Of a stretch of 64,000 nt of DNA, positions 11,620 through 22,010 are shown one piece after another. The position numbers and the translations under genes are program-made. The notes under the pieces are model-generated. The model saw only the letters and a list, made by a program, of their open reading frames with translations, searched no databases and was not told where the DNA came from. Origin of the DNA: Hygrophila difformis. Taxonomy: Eukaryota > Streptophyta > Magnoliopsida > Lamiales > Acanthaceae. The stretch is from NCBI GenBank assembly GCA_030278955.1, contig JAOANR010000001.1, forward strand, positions 868,001 through 932,000, in the 5' to 3' direction. Numbering within the stretch: position 1 is the first letter of the stretch; each line of letters begins with the position of its first letter.

Positions 11620-14597
11620 TGTAATACCCGGGATTTTTAGCGACATCCAAAGGAATAAAATTTATTTCTTAATCCGATCAAGGCCGAAATATTTCCAAGA
11701 AGAAAAGAATAATTCATTATTGCTCGAAAATGAATTACCGATAAATTCAAAATGGAATAAAAGAGAGAAAGGAAGGCCGAAGATATTCCATGGATTAATC
11801 CCAAAATATTGAAATTAAATTCAAGAAGGAAACGAATTTTAATTCCAAGAACCCGTGAAGTCGGAAATAATTTAGTTAGATCAATTATTGCACGGGAGTC
11901 AAAAGACGACGAATTAGAAGCCAACAAATCCGAAACCGACGGACTTAAGATTTCAAACACGAAATCAATTTAAGTCGAAATAGATTTAAGATAGAAACCG
12001 TGATCCGAGAATGACCCGGAAAAAAATCGAGCCCGAAAATGTAGAAGGATAGAAACCCAAAAGAGAGGAGGAAAGGACCCGACGAATCGCACGACCCGGT
12101 CCAGACTGCGGTCCAGACCGAGCCGCGCGGTCCCCGCCAAAACCGCGCCACCTTCGACAGCCTGCGGGAAGATCGCGATCAATGCGATTTCTTGCCAAAT
12201 TTCGACCCGAAAACTATGGTAACTTACCTTACCCGTGTAGAGGAGATCAAGGACCATTATTAAGCCGATTGTCTGCCATTCTAACTCCCAAAATCCCTCT
12301 CAAAACCGCCCCCATCATCCTCCCCACTCAACCCACTCGAAAAATCCTAGTTCTTGTGCATTCCGAATCGTTCCGGCGAAGAAGACGAAGATGGACGAGG
12401 CCAAGCACTTTTTAGACGCCGTGTGGTGGTAAGGATGAGATTTTAATATCTTTTTCATAGCCCCTAGTCGAATTTAGAACCTGATTTTTAGTATTTTCTC
12501 TTATAATCGCAAATCGGGACCGATGAGAAGGAGACGAGTAGTTTGGACGTGTTCGCGGACTCCAGAGGCTATCCCGACGAATCTTAGGACTCTAAATCTC
12601 ACCCAAAGTAAGTCTATTCCTTGCGTATCAATTTTGGGTGACTAAAATCGAACGAATCAATGGATCTAAAACAAAAACGTAAAAATCGGATTTAAAAACC
12701 CCAATCCACGCATTTTCTGAAATCCAGTAAAACCTCCTATTTCGAGAATCCGAAACGAAAAACTCTGAACTAGAGATTTGTTCCTAACATCTTAATCTAG
12801 GTTGTGTCAAAATTTCATGAATTTTCATCGAGTTTTGGTCCCCGAAAATGCATCTGGTTTATTCTGATATTTTTGAACAAACCGAAAGGCTGACAGAATT
12901 ATGGTATTCGAGTTCTTTGACGTTTTTCTAATTGATTCCTTCAAAACTAAACTTTTATGTAAAAACGAAAGTTGTAGCTAACTATCTAAATATTGGGTCC
13001 GTAAAATTTCACGTGTTTTCGTTAACGTTTGTATACTCAAAACCCTATTGAACAGACTGTGATTTAAAGGAAAAGTTGACAGATTATGTAGTCGAACTTG
13101 TTGTGCGTTTTTCTATCCCTTGTGTTCAAAACTAATCTTTGGTGAAAACATAAAAGTTGTAGATAAATGTTTTAAGAATATGCCTGTAAAATTTTGTGAA
13201 CTTTCATTAACATTTGAATCTTCAAATTGACCCGAACAGCTTGTGTTTTTGGAAAGAAAATCTAGACAGATTTTATCCGAACTTGATGAACGAAACTAAT
13301 TTAATCCGTAAGGAATTAACATAATTTACCTCTAATAAAACTTGTTTATTTTAGTGTCTTTTAAGTGCCTAAAAAATTTCACAAATTTTGGAGTTCATTT
13401 GCTACGGTCGAAAAATAGATTTAAAGATAGTGCGTTGTTACCGGTAAACTGACAGATTTTGAATTTTGAAAAGATTGTGAAATTTGACTTGTTTCCTTAC
13501 CTAATTTCGAGAAACTTAAAACATGAAAGTTGTTCGTAATGATGTTTTAAAGCTTCTGATTAAATTTCATAATTTTTTACTTTGAAATGAATTTTTAAAT
13601 TAAAAAGGAGTAACCTGTGACGAATTGGATTTTTCGAACTCGAGAAAAACTCGAACTATGAAATGCGATATTGAATCTCTTGTATACGACGAAACATAAA
13701 TTTTCAAAAAATCCGTTCACTAGGCTGAGCTGATCTTCATACAATTATCTTTGAGACTGCCTCGTTAGTGGTCTCCCTACTATCTGAGATTGCCTCGTTA
13801 ATGATCTCGCGCGCTGTGCTTTATTGAGACCGCCTCGTTAGTTGTCTCCCTACTATCTGAGATTGCCTCGTTAGTGATCTCGCGCGCTGTGTATTTATTT
13901 GGACTCCCTCGTTAGTGGTTCTACGAGTTTTGAGATTGCCTCGTTAGTGATCTCCCTTGTGTGGTGTCCTCTTCTTAGTTAGCGGGATAATGTTAAAAGA
14001 CTCGTGTGTGTATTTAATTAAGCTGTATTTATTTATCACGTTTTTAAATTATGCTTTCTAATTACACCTTTAAATTTTGCATTCTAGTCTCGCATAATTA
14101 ATTATGTTTTTCCGCTGCAAGTAAAATTAAGAATTTTTAATATTTCAATTAAGCCTGAGTAAAAGTAAAAATTTTAAACTAATTAAATAATTTTTAAAAC
14201 CCATTATTGTTATGATAGGAATTAAATTACTAAGTATTTTATATACTGATAAAAGCCGTTGTTTATTTTTCTTTTACAGAGTGTGAAGAAATGGCATGAG
14301 CATGCATGCATTCGGGGCTCGGGATTTTTGAATACTATATATGTTGCATTCTAGTCTAGACTTTAGATATTACTGTGTATTGGCCATGTCGGCCTATGGT
14401 TATTTTTCCGCTGCAATTTAATCATCGCACATGAATATTATAACATTATCTTAAGTAAGTATTTTCCGGACTTGTTTTAAATTATTTTCGAAAACCCATA
14501 GCCTTGCATCTCTTTAGCAAGCTCGAAGAAGTCGTGTCTTGCTAGGGAGGTGTGGCGGTGGCATCCCGGCCTGGGTTATCAAATCCGGGGTGTTACA
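11620..14597 (+). repeat. LTR B of the array
   Basis: About 2978 bp, slightly shorter than A and C, mainly because its hairpin array has six rather than eight units and because of small deletions. Same ends (TGTAATACCCG...GTGTTACA). Confidence 0.88.
13753..13954 (+). repeat. Hairpin minisatellite in LTR B (6 units)
   Basis: Same unit as in LTR A with two hairpins fewer. Loop variants such as CGTTAATG occur, while the GAGAT/ATCTC arms remain paired. Confidence 0.85.
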
Positions 14598-15244
14598 AAG
14601 TGGTATCAGAGCCCGGAAATATTTTAAATTATTATTATTATTTTTGACCAATATAGAGGCCCAAGGATTTTTAAAACAAATATTAATATTATTTTTAAAT
14701 TTTTAACTACCATTAGTATTATTTTTAAATTTTAAGTTTTATTTCCATGGAACAAAATTTATTTTAAACCCATGGAAAATATTTACATATGCATAGAAAT
14801 TTTTCCAACATGTTTTTAAAGTCACGAAAATATTTTTCGGGGTTGGGGTAGCATTGTATAAAGCATATATGCATTCGCATACATACATACATGAATATTG
14901 CGCTAATTTTTTTTATGTGAATTAACAGTGTCAAAACTCTTACCTTAAAATGGGTCATGACCTTGACTTAGAAGCGTTTGCTTAAAACTAATTTTACCTT
15001 AGTTCCTTGCTCACGAGAAGCTAACACACAACTTCGAGGACGAAGTTGATTCCTAAGGGGGAGAGGATGTAACATCCGAGAAATTTAATTCACGTTCAAA
15101 GGAATGGAATTGATTTCTCAAAATTTAGGAAGACGTTTATCCTCGAGGAGGGGAAATGGAAATACCCCAACAATAAAATTGAATCAAAAAGTTAAAGTGA
15201 GGGCGCAACTTCGGGGACGAAGTTGATTCTTAATGGGGGTAGAC
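14598..15244 (+). other. Interior 2 of the LTR array
   Basis: A near copy of interior 1. Its primer-binding site is the unmutated TGGTATCAGAGC at 14,601-14,612. The doubled pol-end/purine-tract arrangement is present here as well, so it predates the array. Confidence 0.8.
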
Positions 15245-18200
15245 TGTAATACCCGTGATTTTTATCGGCATCCAAAGGAATAAAATTTATTTCTTAATCC
15301 GATCAAGGCCGAAATATTTCCGAGAAGAAAAGAATAATTCATTATTGCTCGAAAATGAATTACCGATAAATTCAAATGGAATAAAAGAGAGAAAGGAGCC
15401 CGAAGATATTCCATGGATTAATCCCAAAAAAATTGAAATTAAATTCAAGAAGGTAACGAATTTTAATTCCAAGAACCCGTGAAGTCGGAAATAATTTAAT
15501 TAGATCAATTATTGCACGGGAGTCAAAAGACAACGAATTAGAAGCCAACAAATCCGAAACCGACGGACTTAAGATTTCAAACACGAAATCAATTTAAGTC
15601 GAAATAGAATTAAGATAGGAATCGTGATCCGAGAATGACCCAGGAAAAAATCGAGCCCGAAAATGTAGGAGGATAGAAACCCAAAAGAGAGGAGGAAAGG
15701 ACCCGACGAATCGCATGACCCGGTCCGGACCGCGGTCCAGACCGGAGCCGCGTGGTACGCGCCAAAACCGCGCCACCTTCGACAGCCTGCAGGAATATCG
15801 CGATCAATGCGATTTCTTGCCAAATTTCGACCCGAAAACTATGGTAACTTACCTTACCCGTGTAGAGGAGATCAAGGACCATTATTAGGCCGACTGTCTG
15901 CCATTCTAACTCCCAAAATCCCTCTCAAAACCGCCCCCATCATCCTCCCCACTCAACCCACTCGAAAAATCCTAGTTCTTGTGCATTCCGAATCGTTCCG
16001 GCGAAGAAGGCGAAGATGGACGAGGCCAAGCACTTTTTAGACGCCGTGTGGTGGTAAGGATGAGATTTTAATATCTTTTTCATAGCCCCTATTCGAATTT
16101 AGAACCTGATTTTTAGTGTTTTTCTCTTATAATCGCAAATCGGGACCGATGAGAAGGAGACGAGTAGTTTGGACGTGTTCGCGGACTCCGGAGGCCATCC
16201 CGACGAATCTTAGGACTCTAAATCTCACCCACAGTAAGTGTATTCCTTGTGTATCAATTTTGGGTGACTAAAATTGAACGAATCAATGGATCTAAAACAA
16301 AAACGTAAAAATCGGATTTAAAAACCCCAATCCTTGCATTTTCTGAAATCCAGTAAAAACTCCTATTTCGAGAATCCGAAACGAAAAACTCCGAACTAGA
16401 GATTTTTTCATAACATCTTAATCTTGGTTGTGTCAAAATTTCACGAATTTTCATCGAGTTTTGGTCCCCGAAAACGCATCTGGTTTATTCTGAGATTTTG
16501 AACAAACCGAAAGGCTGACAGAATTCTTGTGTTCGAGTTCTTTGACGTTTTTCTAATTGATTCCTTCAAAACTAAACTTTTATGTAAAAATGAAAGTTGT
16601 AGCTAACTGTCTGAATATTGGGTCCGTAAAACTTCACGCATTTTCGTTAAAGTTTGTATACTCATAAACCCTTTTGAAGAGACTGTGATTTCAAGGAAAA
16701 GTTGACAGATTATGTAGTCGAACTTGTTGTGCGTTTTTCTATCCCTTGTGTTCAAAACTAATCTTTGATGAAAACATAAAAGTTGTAGATAAATGTCTTA
16801 TGAATATGCCTGTAAAATTTCGTGAACTTTCATTAACATTTGAATCTTCAAATTGACCCGAACAACTTGTGTTTTTGGAAAGAAAATCTTTACAGATTTT
16901 ATCAAAACTTGATGAACGAAACTGATTTAATCCGTAAGGAATTAACATAATTTACCTCTAATAAAACTTGTTTATTTTGGTGTCTTTTAAGTGCCTGTAA
17001 AATGAGATTTAATCCGTAAGGAATTAACATAATTTCACAAATTTTGGAGTTCATTTGCTAGGTCGAAAATGAGATTTAAAAACAGTGCGCTGTTACCGGT
17101 AAACTGACAGATTTTGAGTTTTGAAAAGATTGTGAAATTTGACTTGTTTCCTTACCTAATTTCGAGAAACTTAAAACATGAAAGTGTTCGTAAAGATGTT
17201 TTAAAGCTTCTGATTAAATTTCAGAATTTTTGACTTTGAAATGAATTTTTAAATTAAAAAGACGTAACCTGTGACGAATTGGATTTTTCGAACTCGAGAA
17301 AAACTCGAACTATGAAATGTGATATCGAATCTCTTGTATACGACGAAACATAAATTTTCGAAAAACCCCGTTCACTAGGCTGAGCTGATCTTCATACAAT
17401 TATCTTTGAGACTGCCTCGTTAGTGGTCTCCCTACTATCTGAGATTGCCTCGTTAGTGATCTCGCGCGTTGTGCTTTATTGAGACCGCCTCGTTAATGGT
17501 CTCCCTGCTATCTGAGATTGCCTCGTTAGTGATCTCGCGCGCTGTGCTTTATTGAGACCGCCTCGTTAGTGATCTCCCTACTATCTGAGATTGCCTCGTT
17601 AGTGATCTCGCGCGCTGTGTATTTATTTGGACTGCCTCGTTAGTGGTCCTACGATTTTTGAGATTGCCTCGTTAGTGATCTCCCTTGTGTGGTGTCCTCT
17701 TCTTAGTTAGCGGGATAATGTTAAAAGACTCGTGTGTGTATTTAAGTAAGCTGTATTTATTTATCACGCTTTTAAATTATGTTTTCTAATTACACCTTTA
17801 AATTTTGCATTCTAGTCTCGCATAATTAATTATGTTTTTCCGCTGCAAGTAAAATTATGAATTTTTAATATTTCAATTAAGCCTGAGTAAAAGTATAAAT
17901 TTTAAACTAATTAAATAATTTTTAAAACCCATTATTGTTATGTTAGGAATTAACTTACTCAGTATTTTATATACTGATCAAACCCGTTGTTTATTTTTCT
18001 TTTACAGAGTGTGAAGAAATGGCATGAGCATGCACGCATTCGGGGCCCGGGATTTTTGAATACTATATATGTTGCATTCTAGTCTAGACTTTAGATATTA
18101 CTGTGAATTGGCCATGTCGGCCTATGGTTATTTTTCCGCTGCAATTTAATCATCGCACATGATATTATAACATTATCTTAAGTTAAGTATTTTCCGAACT

Positions 18201-18324
18201 TGTTTTAAATTATTTTCGAAAACCCATAGCCTTGCATCTCTTTAGCAAGCTCGAAGAAGTCGTGTCTTGCTAGGCAGGTGTGGCGGTGGCATCCCGGCCT
18301 GGGTTATCAAATCGGGGTGTTACA
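15245..18324 (+). repeat. LTR C of the array
   Basis: About 3080 bp. Its organisation matches LTR A. It has a local duplication near 17,003-17,035, where 'gagatttaatccgtaaggaattaacat' reappears as a shuffled piece. It ends GGGGTGTTACA at 18,324, followed by the ACTGG target copy. Confidence 0.88.
17408..17682 (+). repeat. Hairpin minisatellite in LTR C (8 units)
   Basis: Eight units with arms GAGAC/GTCTC, GAGAT/ATCTC and GGAC/GTCC. One unit (GAGAC opposite ATCTC) is mismatched at one pair. Confidence 0.85.
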
Positions 18325-18657
18325 ACTGGGTACATTCGGCAGAAAAATATTTATTTGCAGCATGTTGTCCATAATATTTGTGGTCGGGATATGTAACTGG
18401 TTGGGTCCTAAAGATCAGGACAATAACCATTTTGTTCAAGTACAAAGATGTTGTTCGTGCCAAAAAGAGGGAGATGGACAATTTTATTGTAAATTTTAAT
18501 GTTTTCTTTCTTTTGCATTATGCCGATTGTTATGGTATTAAGGTGGACCCTTTGACGACATTGCAGAAAATTGCAAAGGGTGATGCAAAGACAGTGGGAA
18601 AGCGAGTTAGAGCAGTGGACAAGGGAAAACAGGGCTATGATTGAGTAAGAAAGAAAT
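18325..18657 (+). repeat. R1 repeat, copy 1, right part
   Basis: This continues the copy interrupted at 7900. It matches 19,870-20,090 and, inverted, 21,270-21,590, and ends at the MITE inserted at TA 18,658-18,659. Confidence 0.8.
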
Positions 18658-18659
18658 TA

Positions 18660-18916
18660 CTTCATCTGTCCGTTAGAATTGTTACGTTTGACTTTTTGAC
18701 ACTATTCACTATTTAAGTTTGATTCAAATTTTTATCATAGTTATGTAAGGAAAAACATAGTCAAGTGAGATCTTGTTAGATTCATCTAATCTTGTAGTTT
18801 TATAATTTAAATTTTTATAATTTTTTATTATACACAATTTAAGTTATTAAACGTTAAAAATGTGTATCAGCATATGTGTCAAGTGGTCAGTAATAATTAT
18901 AATGAGACGGAGGTAG
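18660..18916. mobile_element. Stowaway-like MITE
   Basis: 257 bp flanked by TA. The ends CTTCATCTGTCCG and CGGACGGAGGTAG-like are imperfect inverted repeats of the CTCCCTCCGTCC type. The opposite arm of the palindrome (about 21,250) keeps the unfilled site with a single TA, so the insertion is directly demonstrated. No coding capacity. Confidence 0.85.
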
Positions 18917-19392
18917 TACTATGTAGTGTTTGTAGAATTTATGTTCAAGCACTGAATATTAATGTATTGTAGCTTTACCGGAGAAATGTAGTTGTCTTTA
19001 TGTTTCAAAAGTTTAGTCGTATGTATTTCATCATCTATTGCATTGAATATTAATTTAATGTTGCTTATTTAGCTTTTCATTTTGTTAGATTTTTTTGTTG
19101 TGCATAAAATTGATTTATTTACCAACCAAATGAGCTTCCACCTACAACCTATTTCTGCCCAAATGCTACAATCTCTCATTGTCTGGTGAAAAGAATTGCC
19201 GGCAATAACCTCTCACTTACGCTCAGACAAAACTTCCCTGCTGAAATATGCTCAGCCCAAAACCTACATATAATGTGCTTACCCTTGAATTTTTTCCTTC
19301 ACCATTTCAATTCTCTACTTCTATATATATTACAATTATGAAGGCATTGTGTCCAGAAAAAACCTCCATCATTATTTCCAGGCTCCAAAACC
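18917..19392 (+). repeat. Palindrome spacer between R1 copies 1 and 2, with leader-like sequence
   Basis: It matches 20,781-21,258 in inverted orientation. The end nearest copy 2 has a TATA-like CTATATATATTAC at about 19,320-19,333, some 60 bases before the ATG of the copy 2 frame, so it looks like the promoter/leader of an old gene that was duplicated along with it. Confidence 0.65.
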
Positions 19393-20100
19393 ATGTGTTC
19401 ATATAAACCCCTTTTGCTTTTCCTTCTCTTGTTGTCTGCAGTGTTCTCCATTCCCACTCACCAAAATGCCTCGCACAGTTATCCTTTTGATTTTACAATT
19501 TTATATAGGTTAAAGTCCAGAGAAGATTTATCCTATTGCAATCAAATCAACAAGCGACCCCGTGTGGTACTAGCTGAGTATCTCCAAAATACTCATTCCC
19601 TATACCCACCGGTGGAGTCGTGAGATGCTTGCTGGAGTGAGTATCAGCGTAAGTGGGGCACCTAGATGGGATATTTCCATCTTTGCAGAACTAAGATGGG
19701 GTGGATGGCTTGTAGATGCATGAATATCTAAATGCCCGCGGGGTTTGAATCCACAATATCACCATGAATGGTGAAGAGCCTGACTTTTGCTTGCAACCAA
19801 TCTCTCGCTAGGATAAGGGATGCACCGTAGGCAGGATTTATGTATCAGCTGCAGAAACAATTTTGCACAACAACTGGGTACGTTCGGGCAAAAAAATATT
19901 TATTTGCAGCATGTTGCCCATAATATTTGTGGTCGGGATATATAACTGGTTTGGTCTTAAAGATCTGGACACTAACTTTTTTTTTCAAGTACAAAGATGT
20001 TGTTTGTGCCATAAACAGGAAAATGCACACTTTTATTGTAAGTTTGAATATTTTCTTTTCCATTATGCCGCTTGTTATGGCATTAAGGTGGCCTTTTGGA
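19393..20100 (+). pseudogene. R1 copy 2: decayed short gene with signal-peptide-like start
   Basis: An ATG at 19,393 opens a 75-residue frame. The first ~18 residues are hydrophobic (a Leu-rich core after a Lys), like a secretion signal. Next comes a potential N-glycosylation site (Asn-Ala-Ser), then the blocks SYCNQIN and LYPPVES. The frame stops at a TGA (19,621-19,623) where copies 1 and 5 have TGG (Trp) and continue. The downstream part to 20,100 is shared by all copies but is not open. I do not recognise the protein family. The conserved frame in copies 1, 2 and 5 suggests the ancestor was a real gene or TE gene. Confidence 0.45.
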
Positions 20101-20780
20101 TATTAAAATTTATAATAAAATTGTGCATCTTCCTCTTTTTGATACAAACAACATCTTTGTATTTGAACAAAAAAGTTAGTGTCCTGATCTTTAGGACCAA
20201 ACCTGTTAATCGGTTATATATCTCGGCTACAAATATTCTAGGCAACATGCTGTAAATAAATATTATTCTGCCCGAACGTCCCTAGTTGTTGTGCAAAATC
20301 GTTTCTGCAGCAGATACAGAAAACTTGCATGTGATGCATCCCTTATTCTTAGCGTGAGATTGGTTGCAGGCAGAAGTCAGGCTCCTCACCATCCATTGTG
20401 ATATTAAGATTCAAACCCCGCGGGCATTCAGATGTTCATACAGCTGCAGCCCATCCACCATATCTTGGTTTTGCAAAGATGAAAATCTCCCAGGTAGGTG
20501 CCCCACTGCCGCTGATACTCGCTACAGCAAGTATCCCATGACTCCATTGGTGGGTATAGAGAATGAGTACTATGCGGATACTTAGCTAGTATCACATGGA
20601 GTCGCTCGTTGATATGATTGAAATAGGATAAATCTTTTCTGGACTTTAACCTATATATAAAACTGTAAAATCAAAAGGATAACTGTACGAGGCATTTTGG
20701 TGAGTGGGCATGGAGAACACTGCAGACAACAAGACAAGGAAAAGCAAAAGGGGTTTATATGAACACATGGTTCTAAAGTT
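20100..20780 (-). repeat. R1 copy 3, inverted partner of copy 2
   Basis: Reverse-complement match to 19,393-20,095. The ATG and hydrophobic start are recognisable at about 20,766-20,700 on the reverse strand, but a small insertion in the 'TTATATAGG' segment and other changes close the frame. The palindrome centre lies at about 20,100. Confidence 0.8.
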
Positions 20781-21258
20781 TGGAAATAATGATGTTGGTT
20801 TTTTCTGGACACAATGCCTTCATAATTGTAATATATATATATATATATAGAAATGGAGAGTTGAAATATGAAGGAAAAATTTCTGGAGTGATTATATTAC
20901 ATGTAGGTTTTGGGCTGAGCATATTTCGACAGGGATGTTTTGTCTGGGCATAACGAAGTGGTTTTTGCCGGCAACTCTTTTCGCCGGACAAGGAGAGATT
21001 GTAGGTTTTGGGAAAAAATATGTTGTGGTGGCAGCTCATTTGTTTGGTAAATAAATAATTTTATGCACAAAAAAAAATCAAACAAAATGAAAAACTAAAT
21101 AAGCAACAGTAAGTTAATATTCAATGTAATAGATGACGAAATACATATAACTAAACTTTTGAACATAAAGACAACTACAATTCTCTGGGAAAGCTATAAT
21201 ACATTAATATTCAATGCTGAAACATAAATTCCACAAAGACTACATAGTAATTTTTTTC
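20781..21258 (-). repeat. Palindrome spacer, right arm
   Basis: Inverted match of 18,917-19,392. It includes an (AT)n tract at about 20,829-20,850 at the place of the TATA-like motif in the other arm. The MITE present in the left arm is absent here. Confidence 0.75.
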
Positions 21259-21677
21259 TTACTCTATCGTAGCACTGTTTTACCTTGTCCACTACTTTAA
21301 CTGGCTTTTACACTGTCTTTGCATCACCCTTTGCAACCGTCTGCAAGGTCGTCTAAAAGGCCACCTTAATGCAATAATAAACGGCATAACGGGAAAGAAA
21401 ACATTCAAATTTACAATAAAATTGTGCATCTCCCTCTTTTTGGCACGAACAACATCTTTGTACTTGAACAAAAAAGTTAATGTCCTGATCTTTAGGACCA
21501 AACCTGTTATATATCTCGACCACAATTCTAGGCAACATGCTGCAAATAAATAATGTTCTGCTCGAACCTCCCTAGTTGTTGTGCAAAATCGTTTCTGCAG
21601 CGGATACACAAATCCTGCATGCGGTGCATGCCTTATTCCTAGCGTGAGATTGGTTGCAGGCAGAAGTCAGGCTTCTC
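21259..21677 (-). repeat. R1 copy 4, first part
   Basis: Inverted match of 18,325-18,657 plus the end of 7485-7900. It is interrupted after TTCTC (21,673-21,677) by the copia element and resumes at 27,010. Confidence 0.8.
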
Positions 21678-21993
21678 TGTAGATTTCAATATCTCACACA
21701 CACAAGACACTTTACACTTTTGATATCTAAAAACGATAACCAAAAGAGGAGAGTTGTTTAGCTAAAGCTGCTTTAGTATATCTTGCTTTGCTTCGCTCTG
21801 AGAATTACAACAATCGAAGAACCTATTTATAGAAATGAAAACATACAACAGACAATGAACATATGCTAAACTGTTCTTATGAAGGCTTCAATACTTTCGG
21901 CGCCGTAGATGAGAAATCAACTCGGATGGCTTTACTATTACTTTGATGGCTTCAACAAATATGGCATTTGACGTTTATGCCGTTTTTCCAACA
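21678..21993 (-). repeat. Copia 3' LTR (left)
   Basis: It matches 26,695-27,009 with only a few differences. A reverse-strand TATA-like TCTATAAATAGG lies at about 21,822-21,833. Confidence 0.92.
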
Positions 21994-22010
21994 AAACTCC
22001 CCCGTAAACT

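Larger units (their letters stand above)
7901..18324 (+). mobile_element. Non-autonomous Ty3/gypsy-type element with three LTRs and two interiors
   Basis: The order is LTR A, interior 1, LTR B, interior 2, LTR C, with one ACTGG target duplication around the whole unit. Each LTR begins TGTAATACCCG and ends GGGTGTTACA. Each interior starts three bases after the LTR with a primer-binding site matching initiator tRNA-Met, and ends in a purine tract. There is no gag, protease, reverse transcriptase or integrase. The only coding remnant is the end of a pol frame (Asn-Phe-Gly-Asp-Glu-like, then stop) just before the purine tract, typical of chromovirus-type gypsy elements. The three-LTR form with a single target duplication fits unequal recombination between LTRs. 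Confidence 0.88.

Noticed and set aside
10050..17682. A CRISPR array in the GCCTCGTTAGTG repeats
   Set aside because: Repeats are adjacent hairpins without unique spacers, lie inside plant LTRs, and have no cas genes.
19740..19775. A tRNA-derived SINE in R1, based on a GGTTTGAATCC (B-box-like) string
   Set aside because: No convincing A box at the right distance, no poly-A or SINE tail, and R1 contains a protein-like frame instead.
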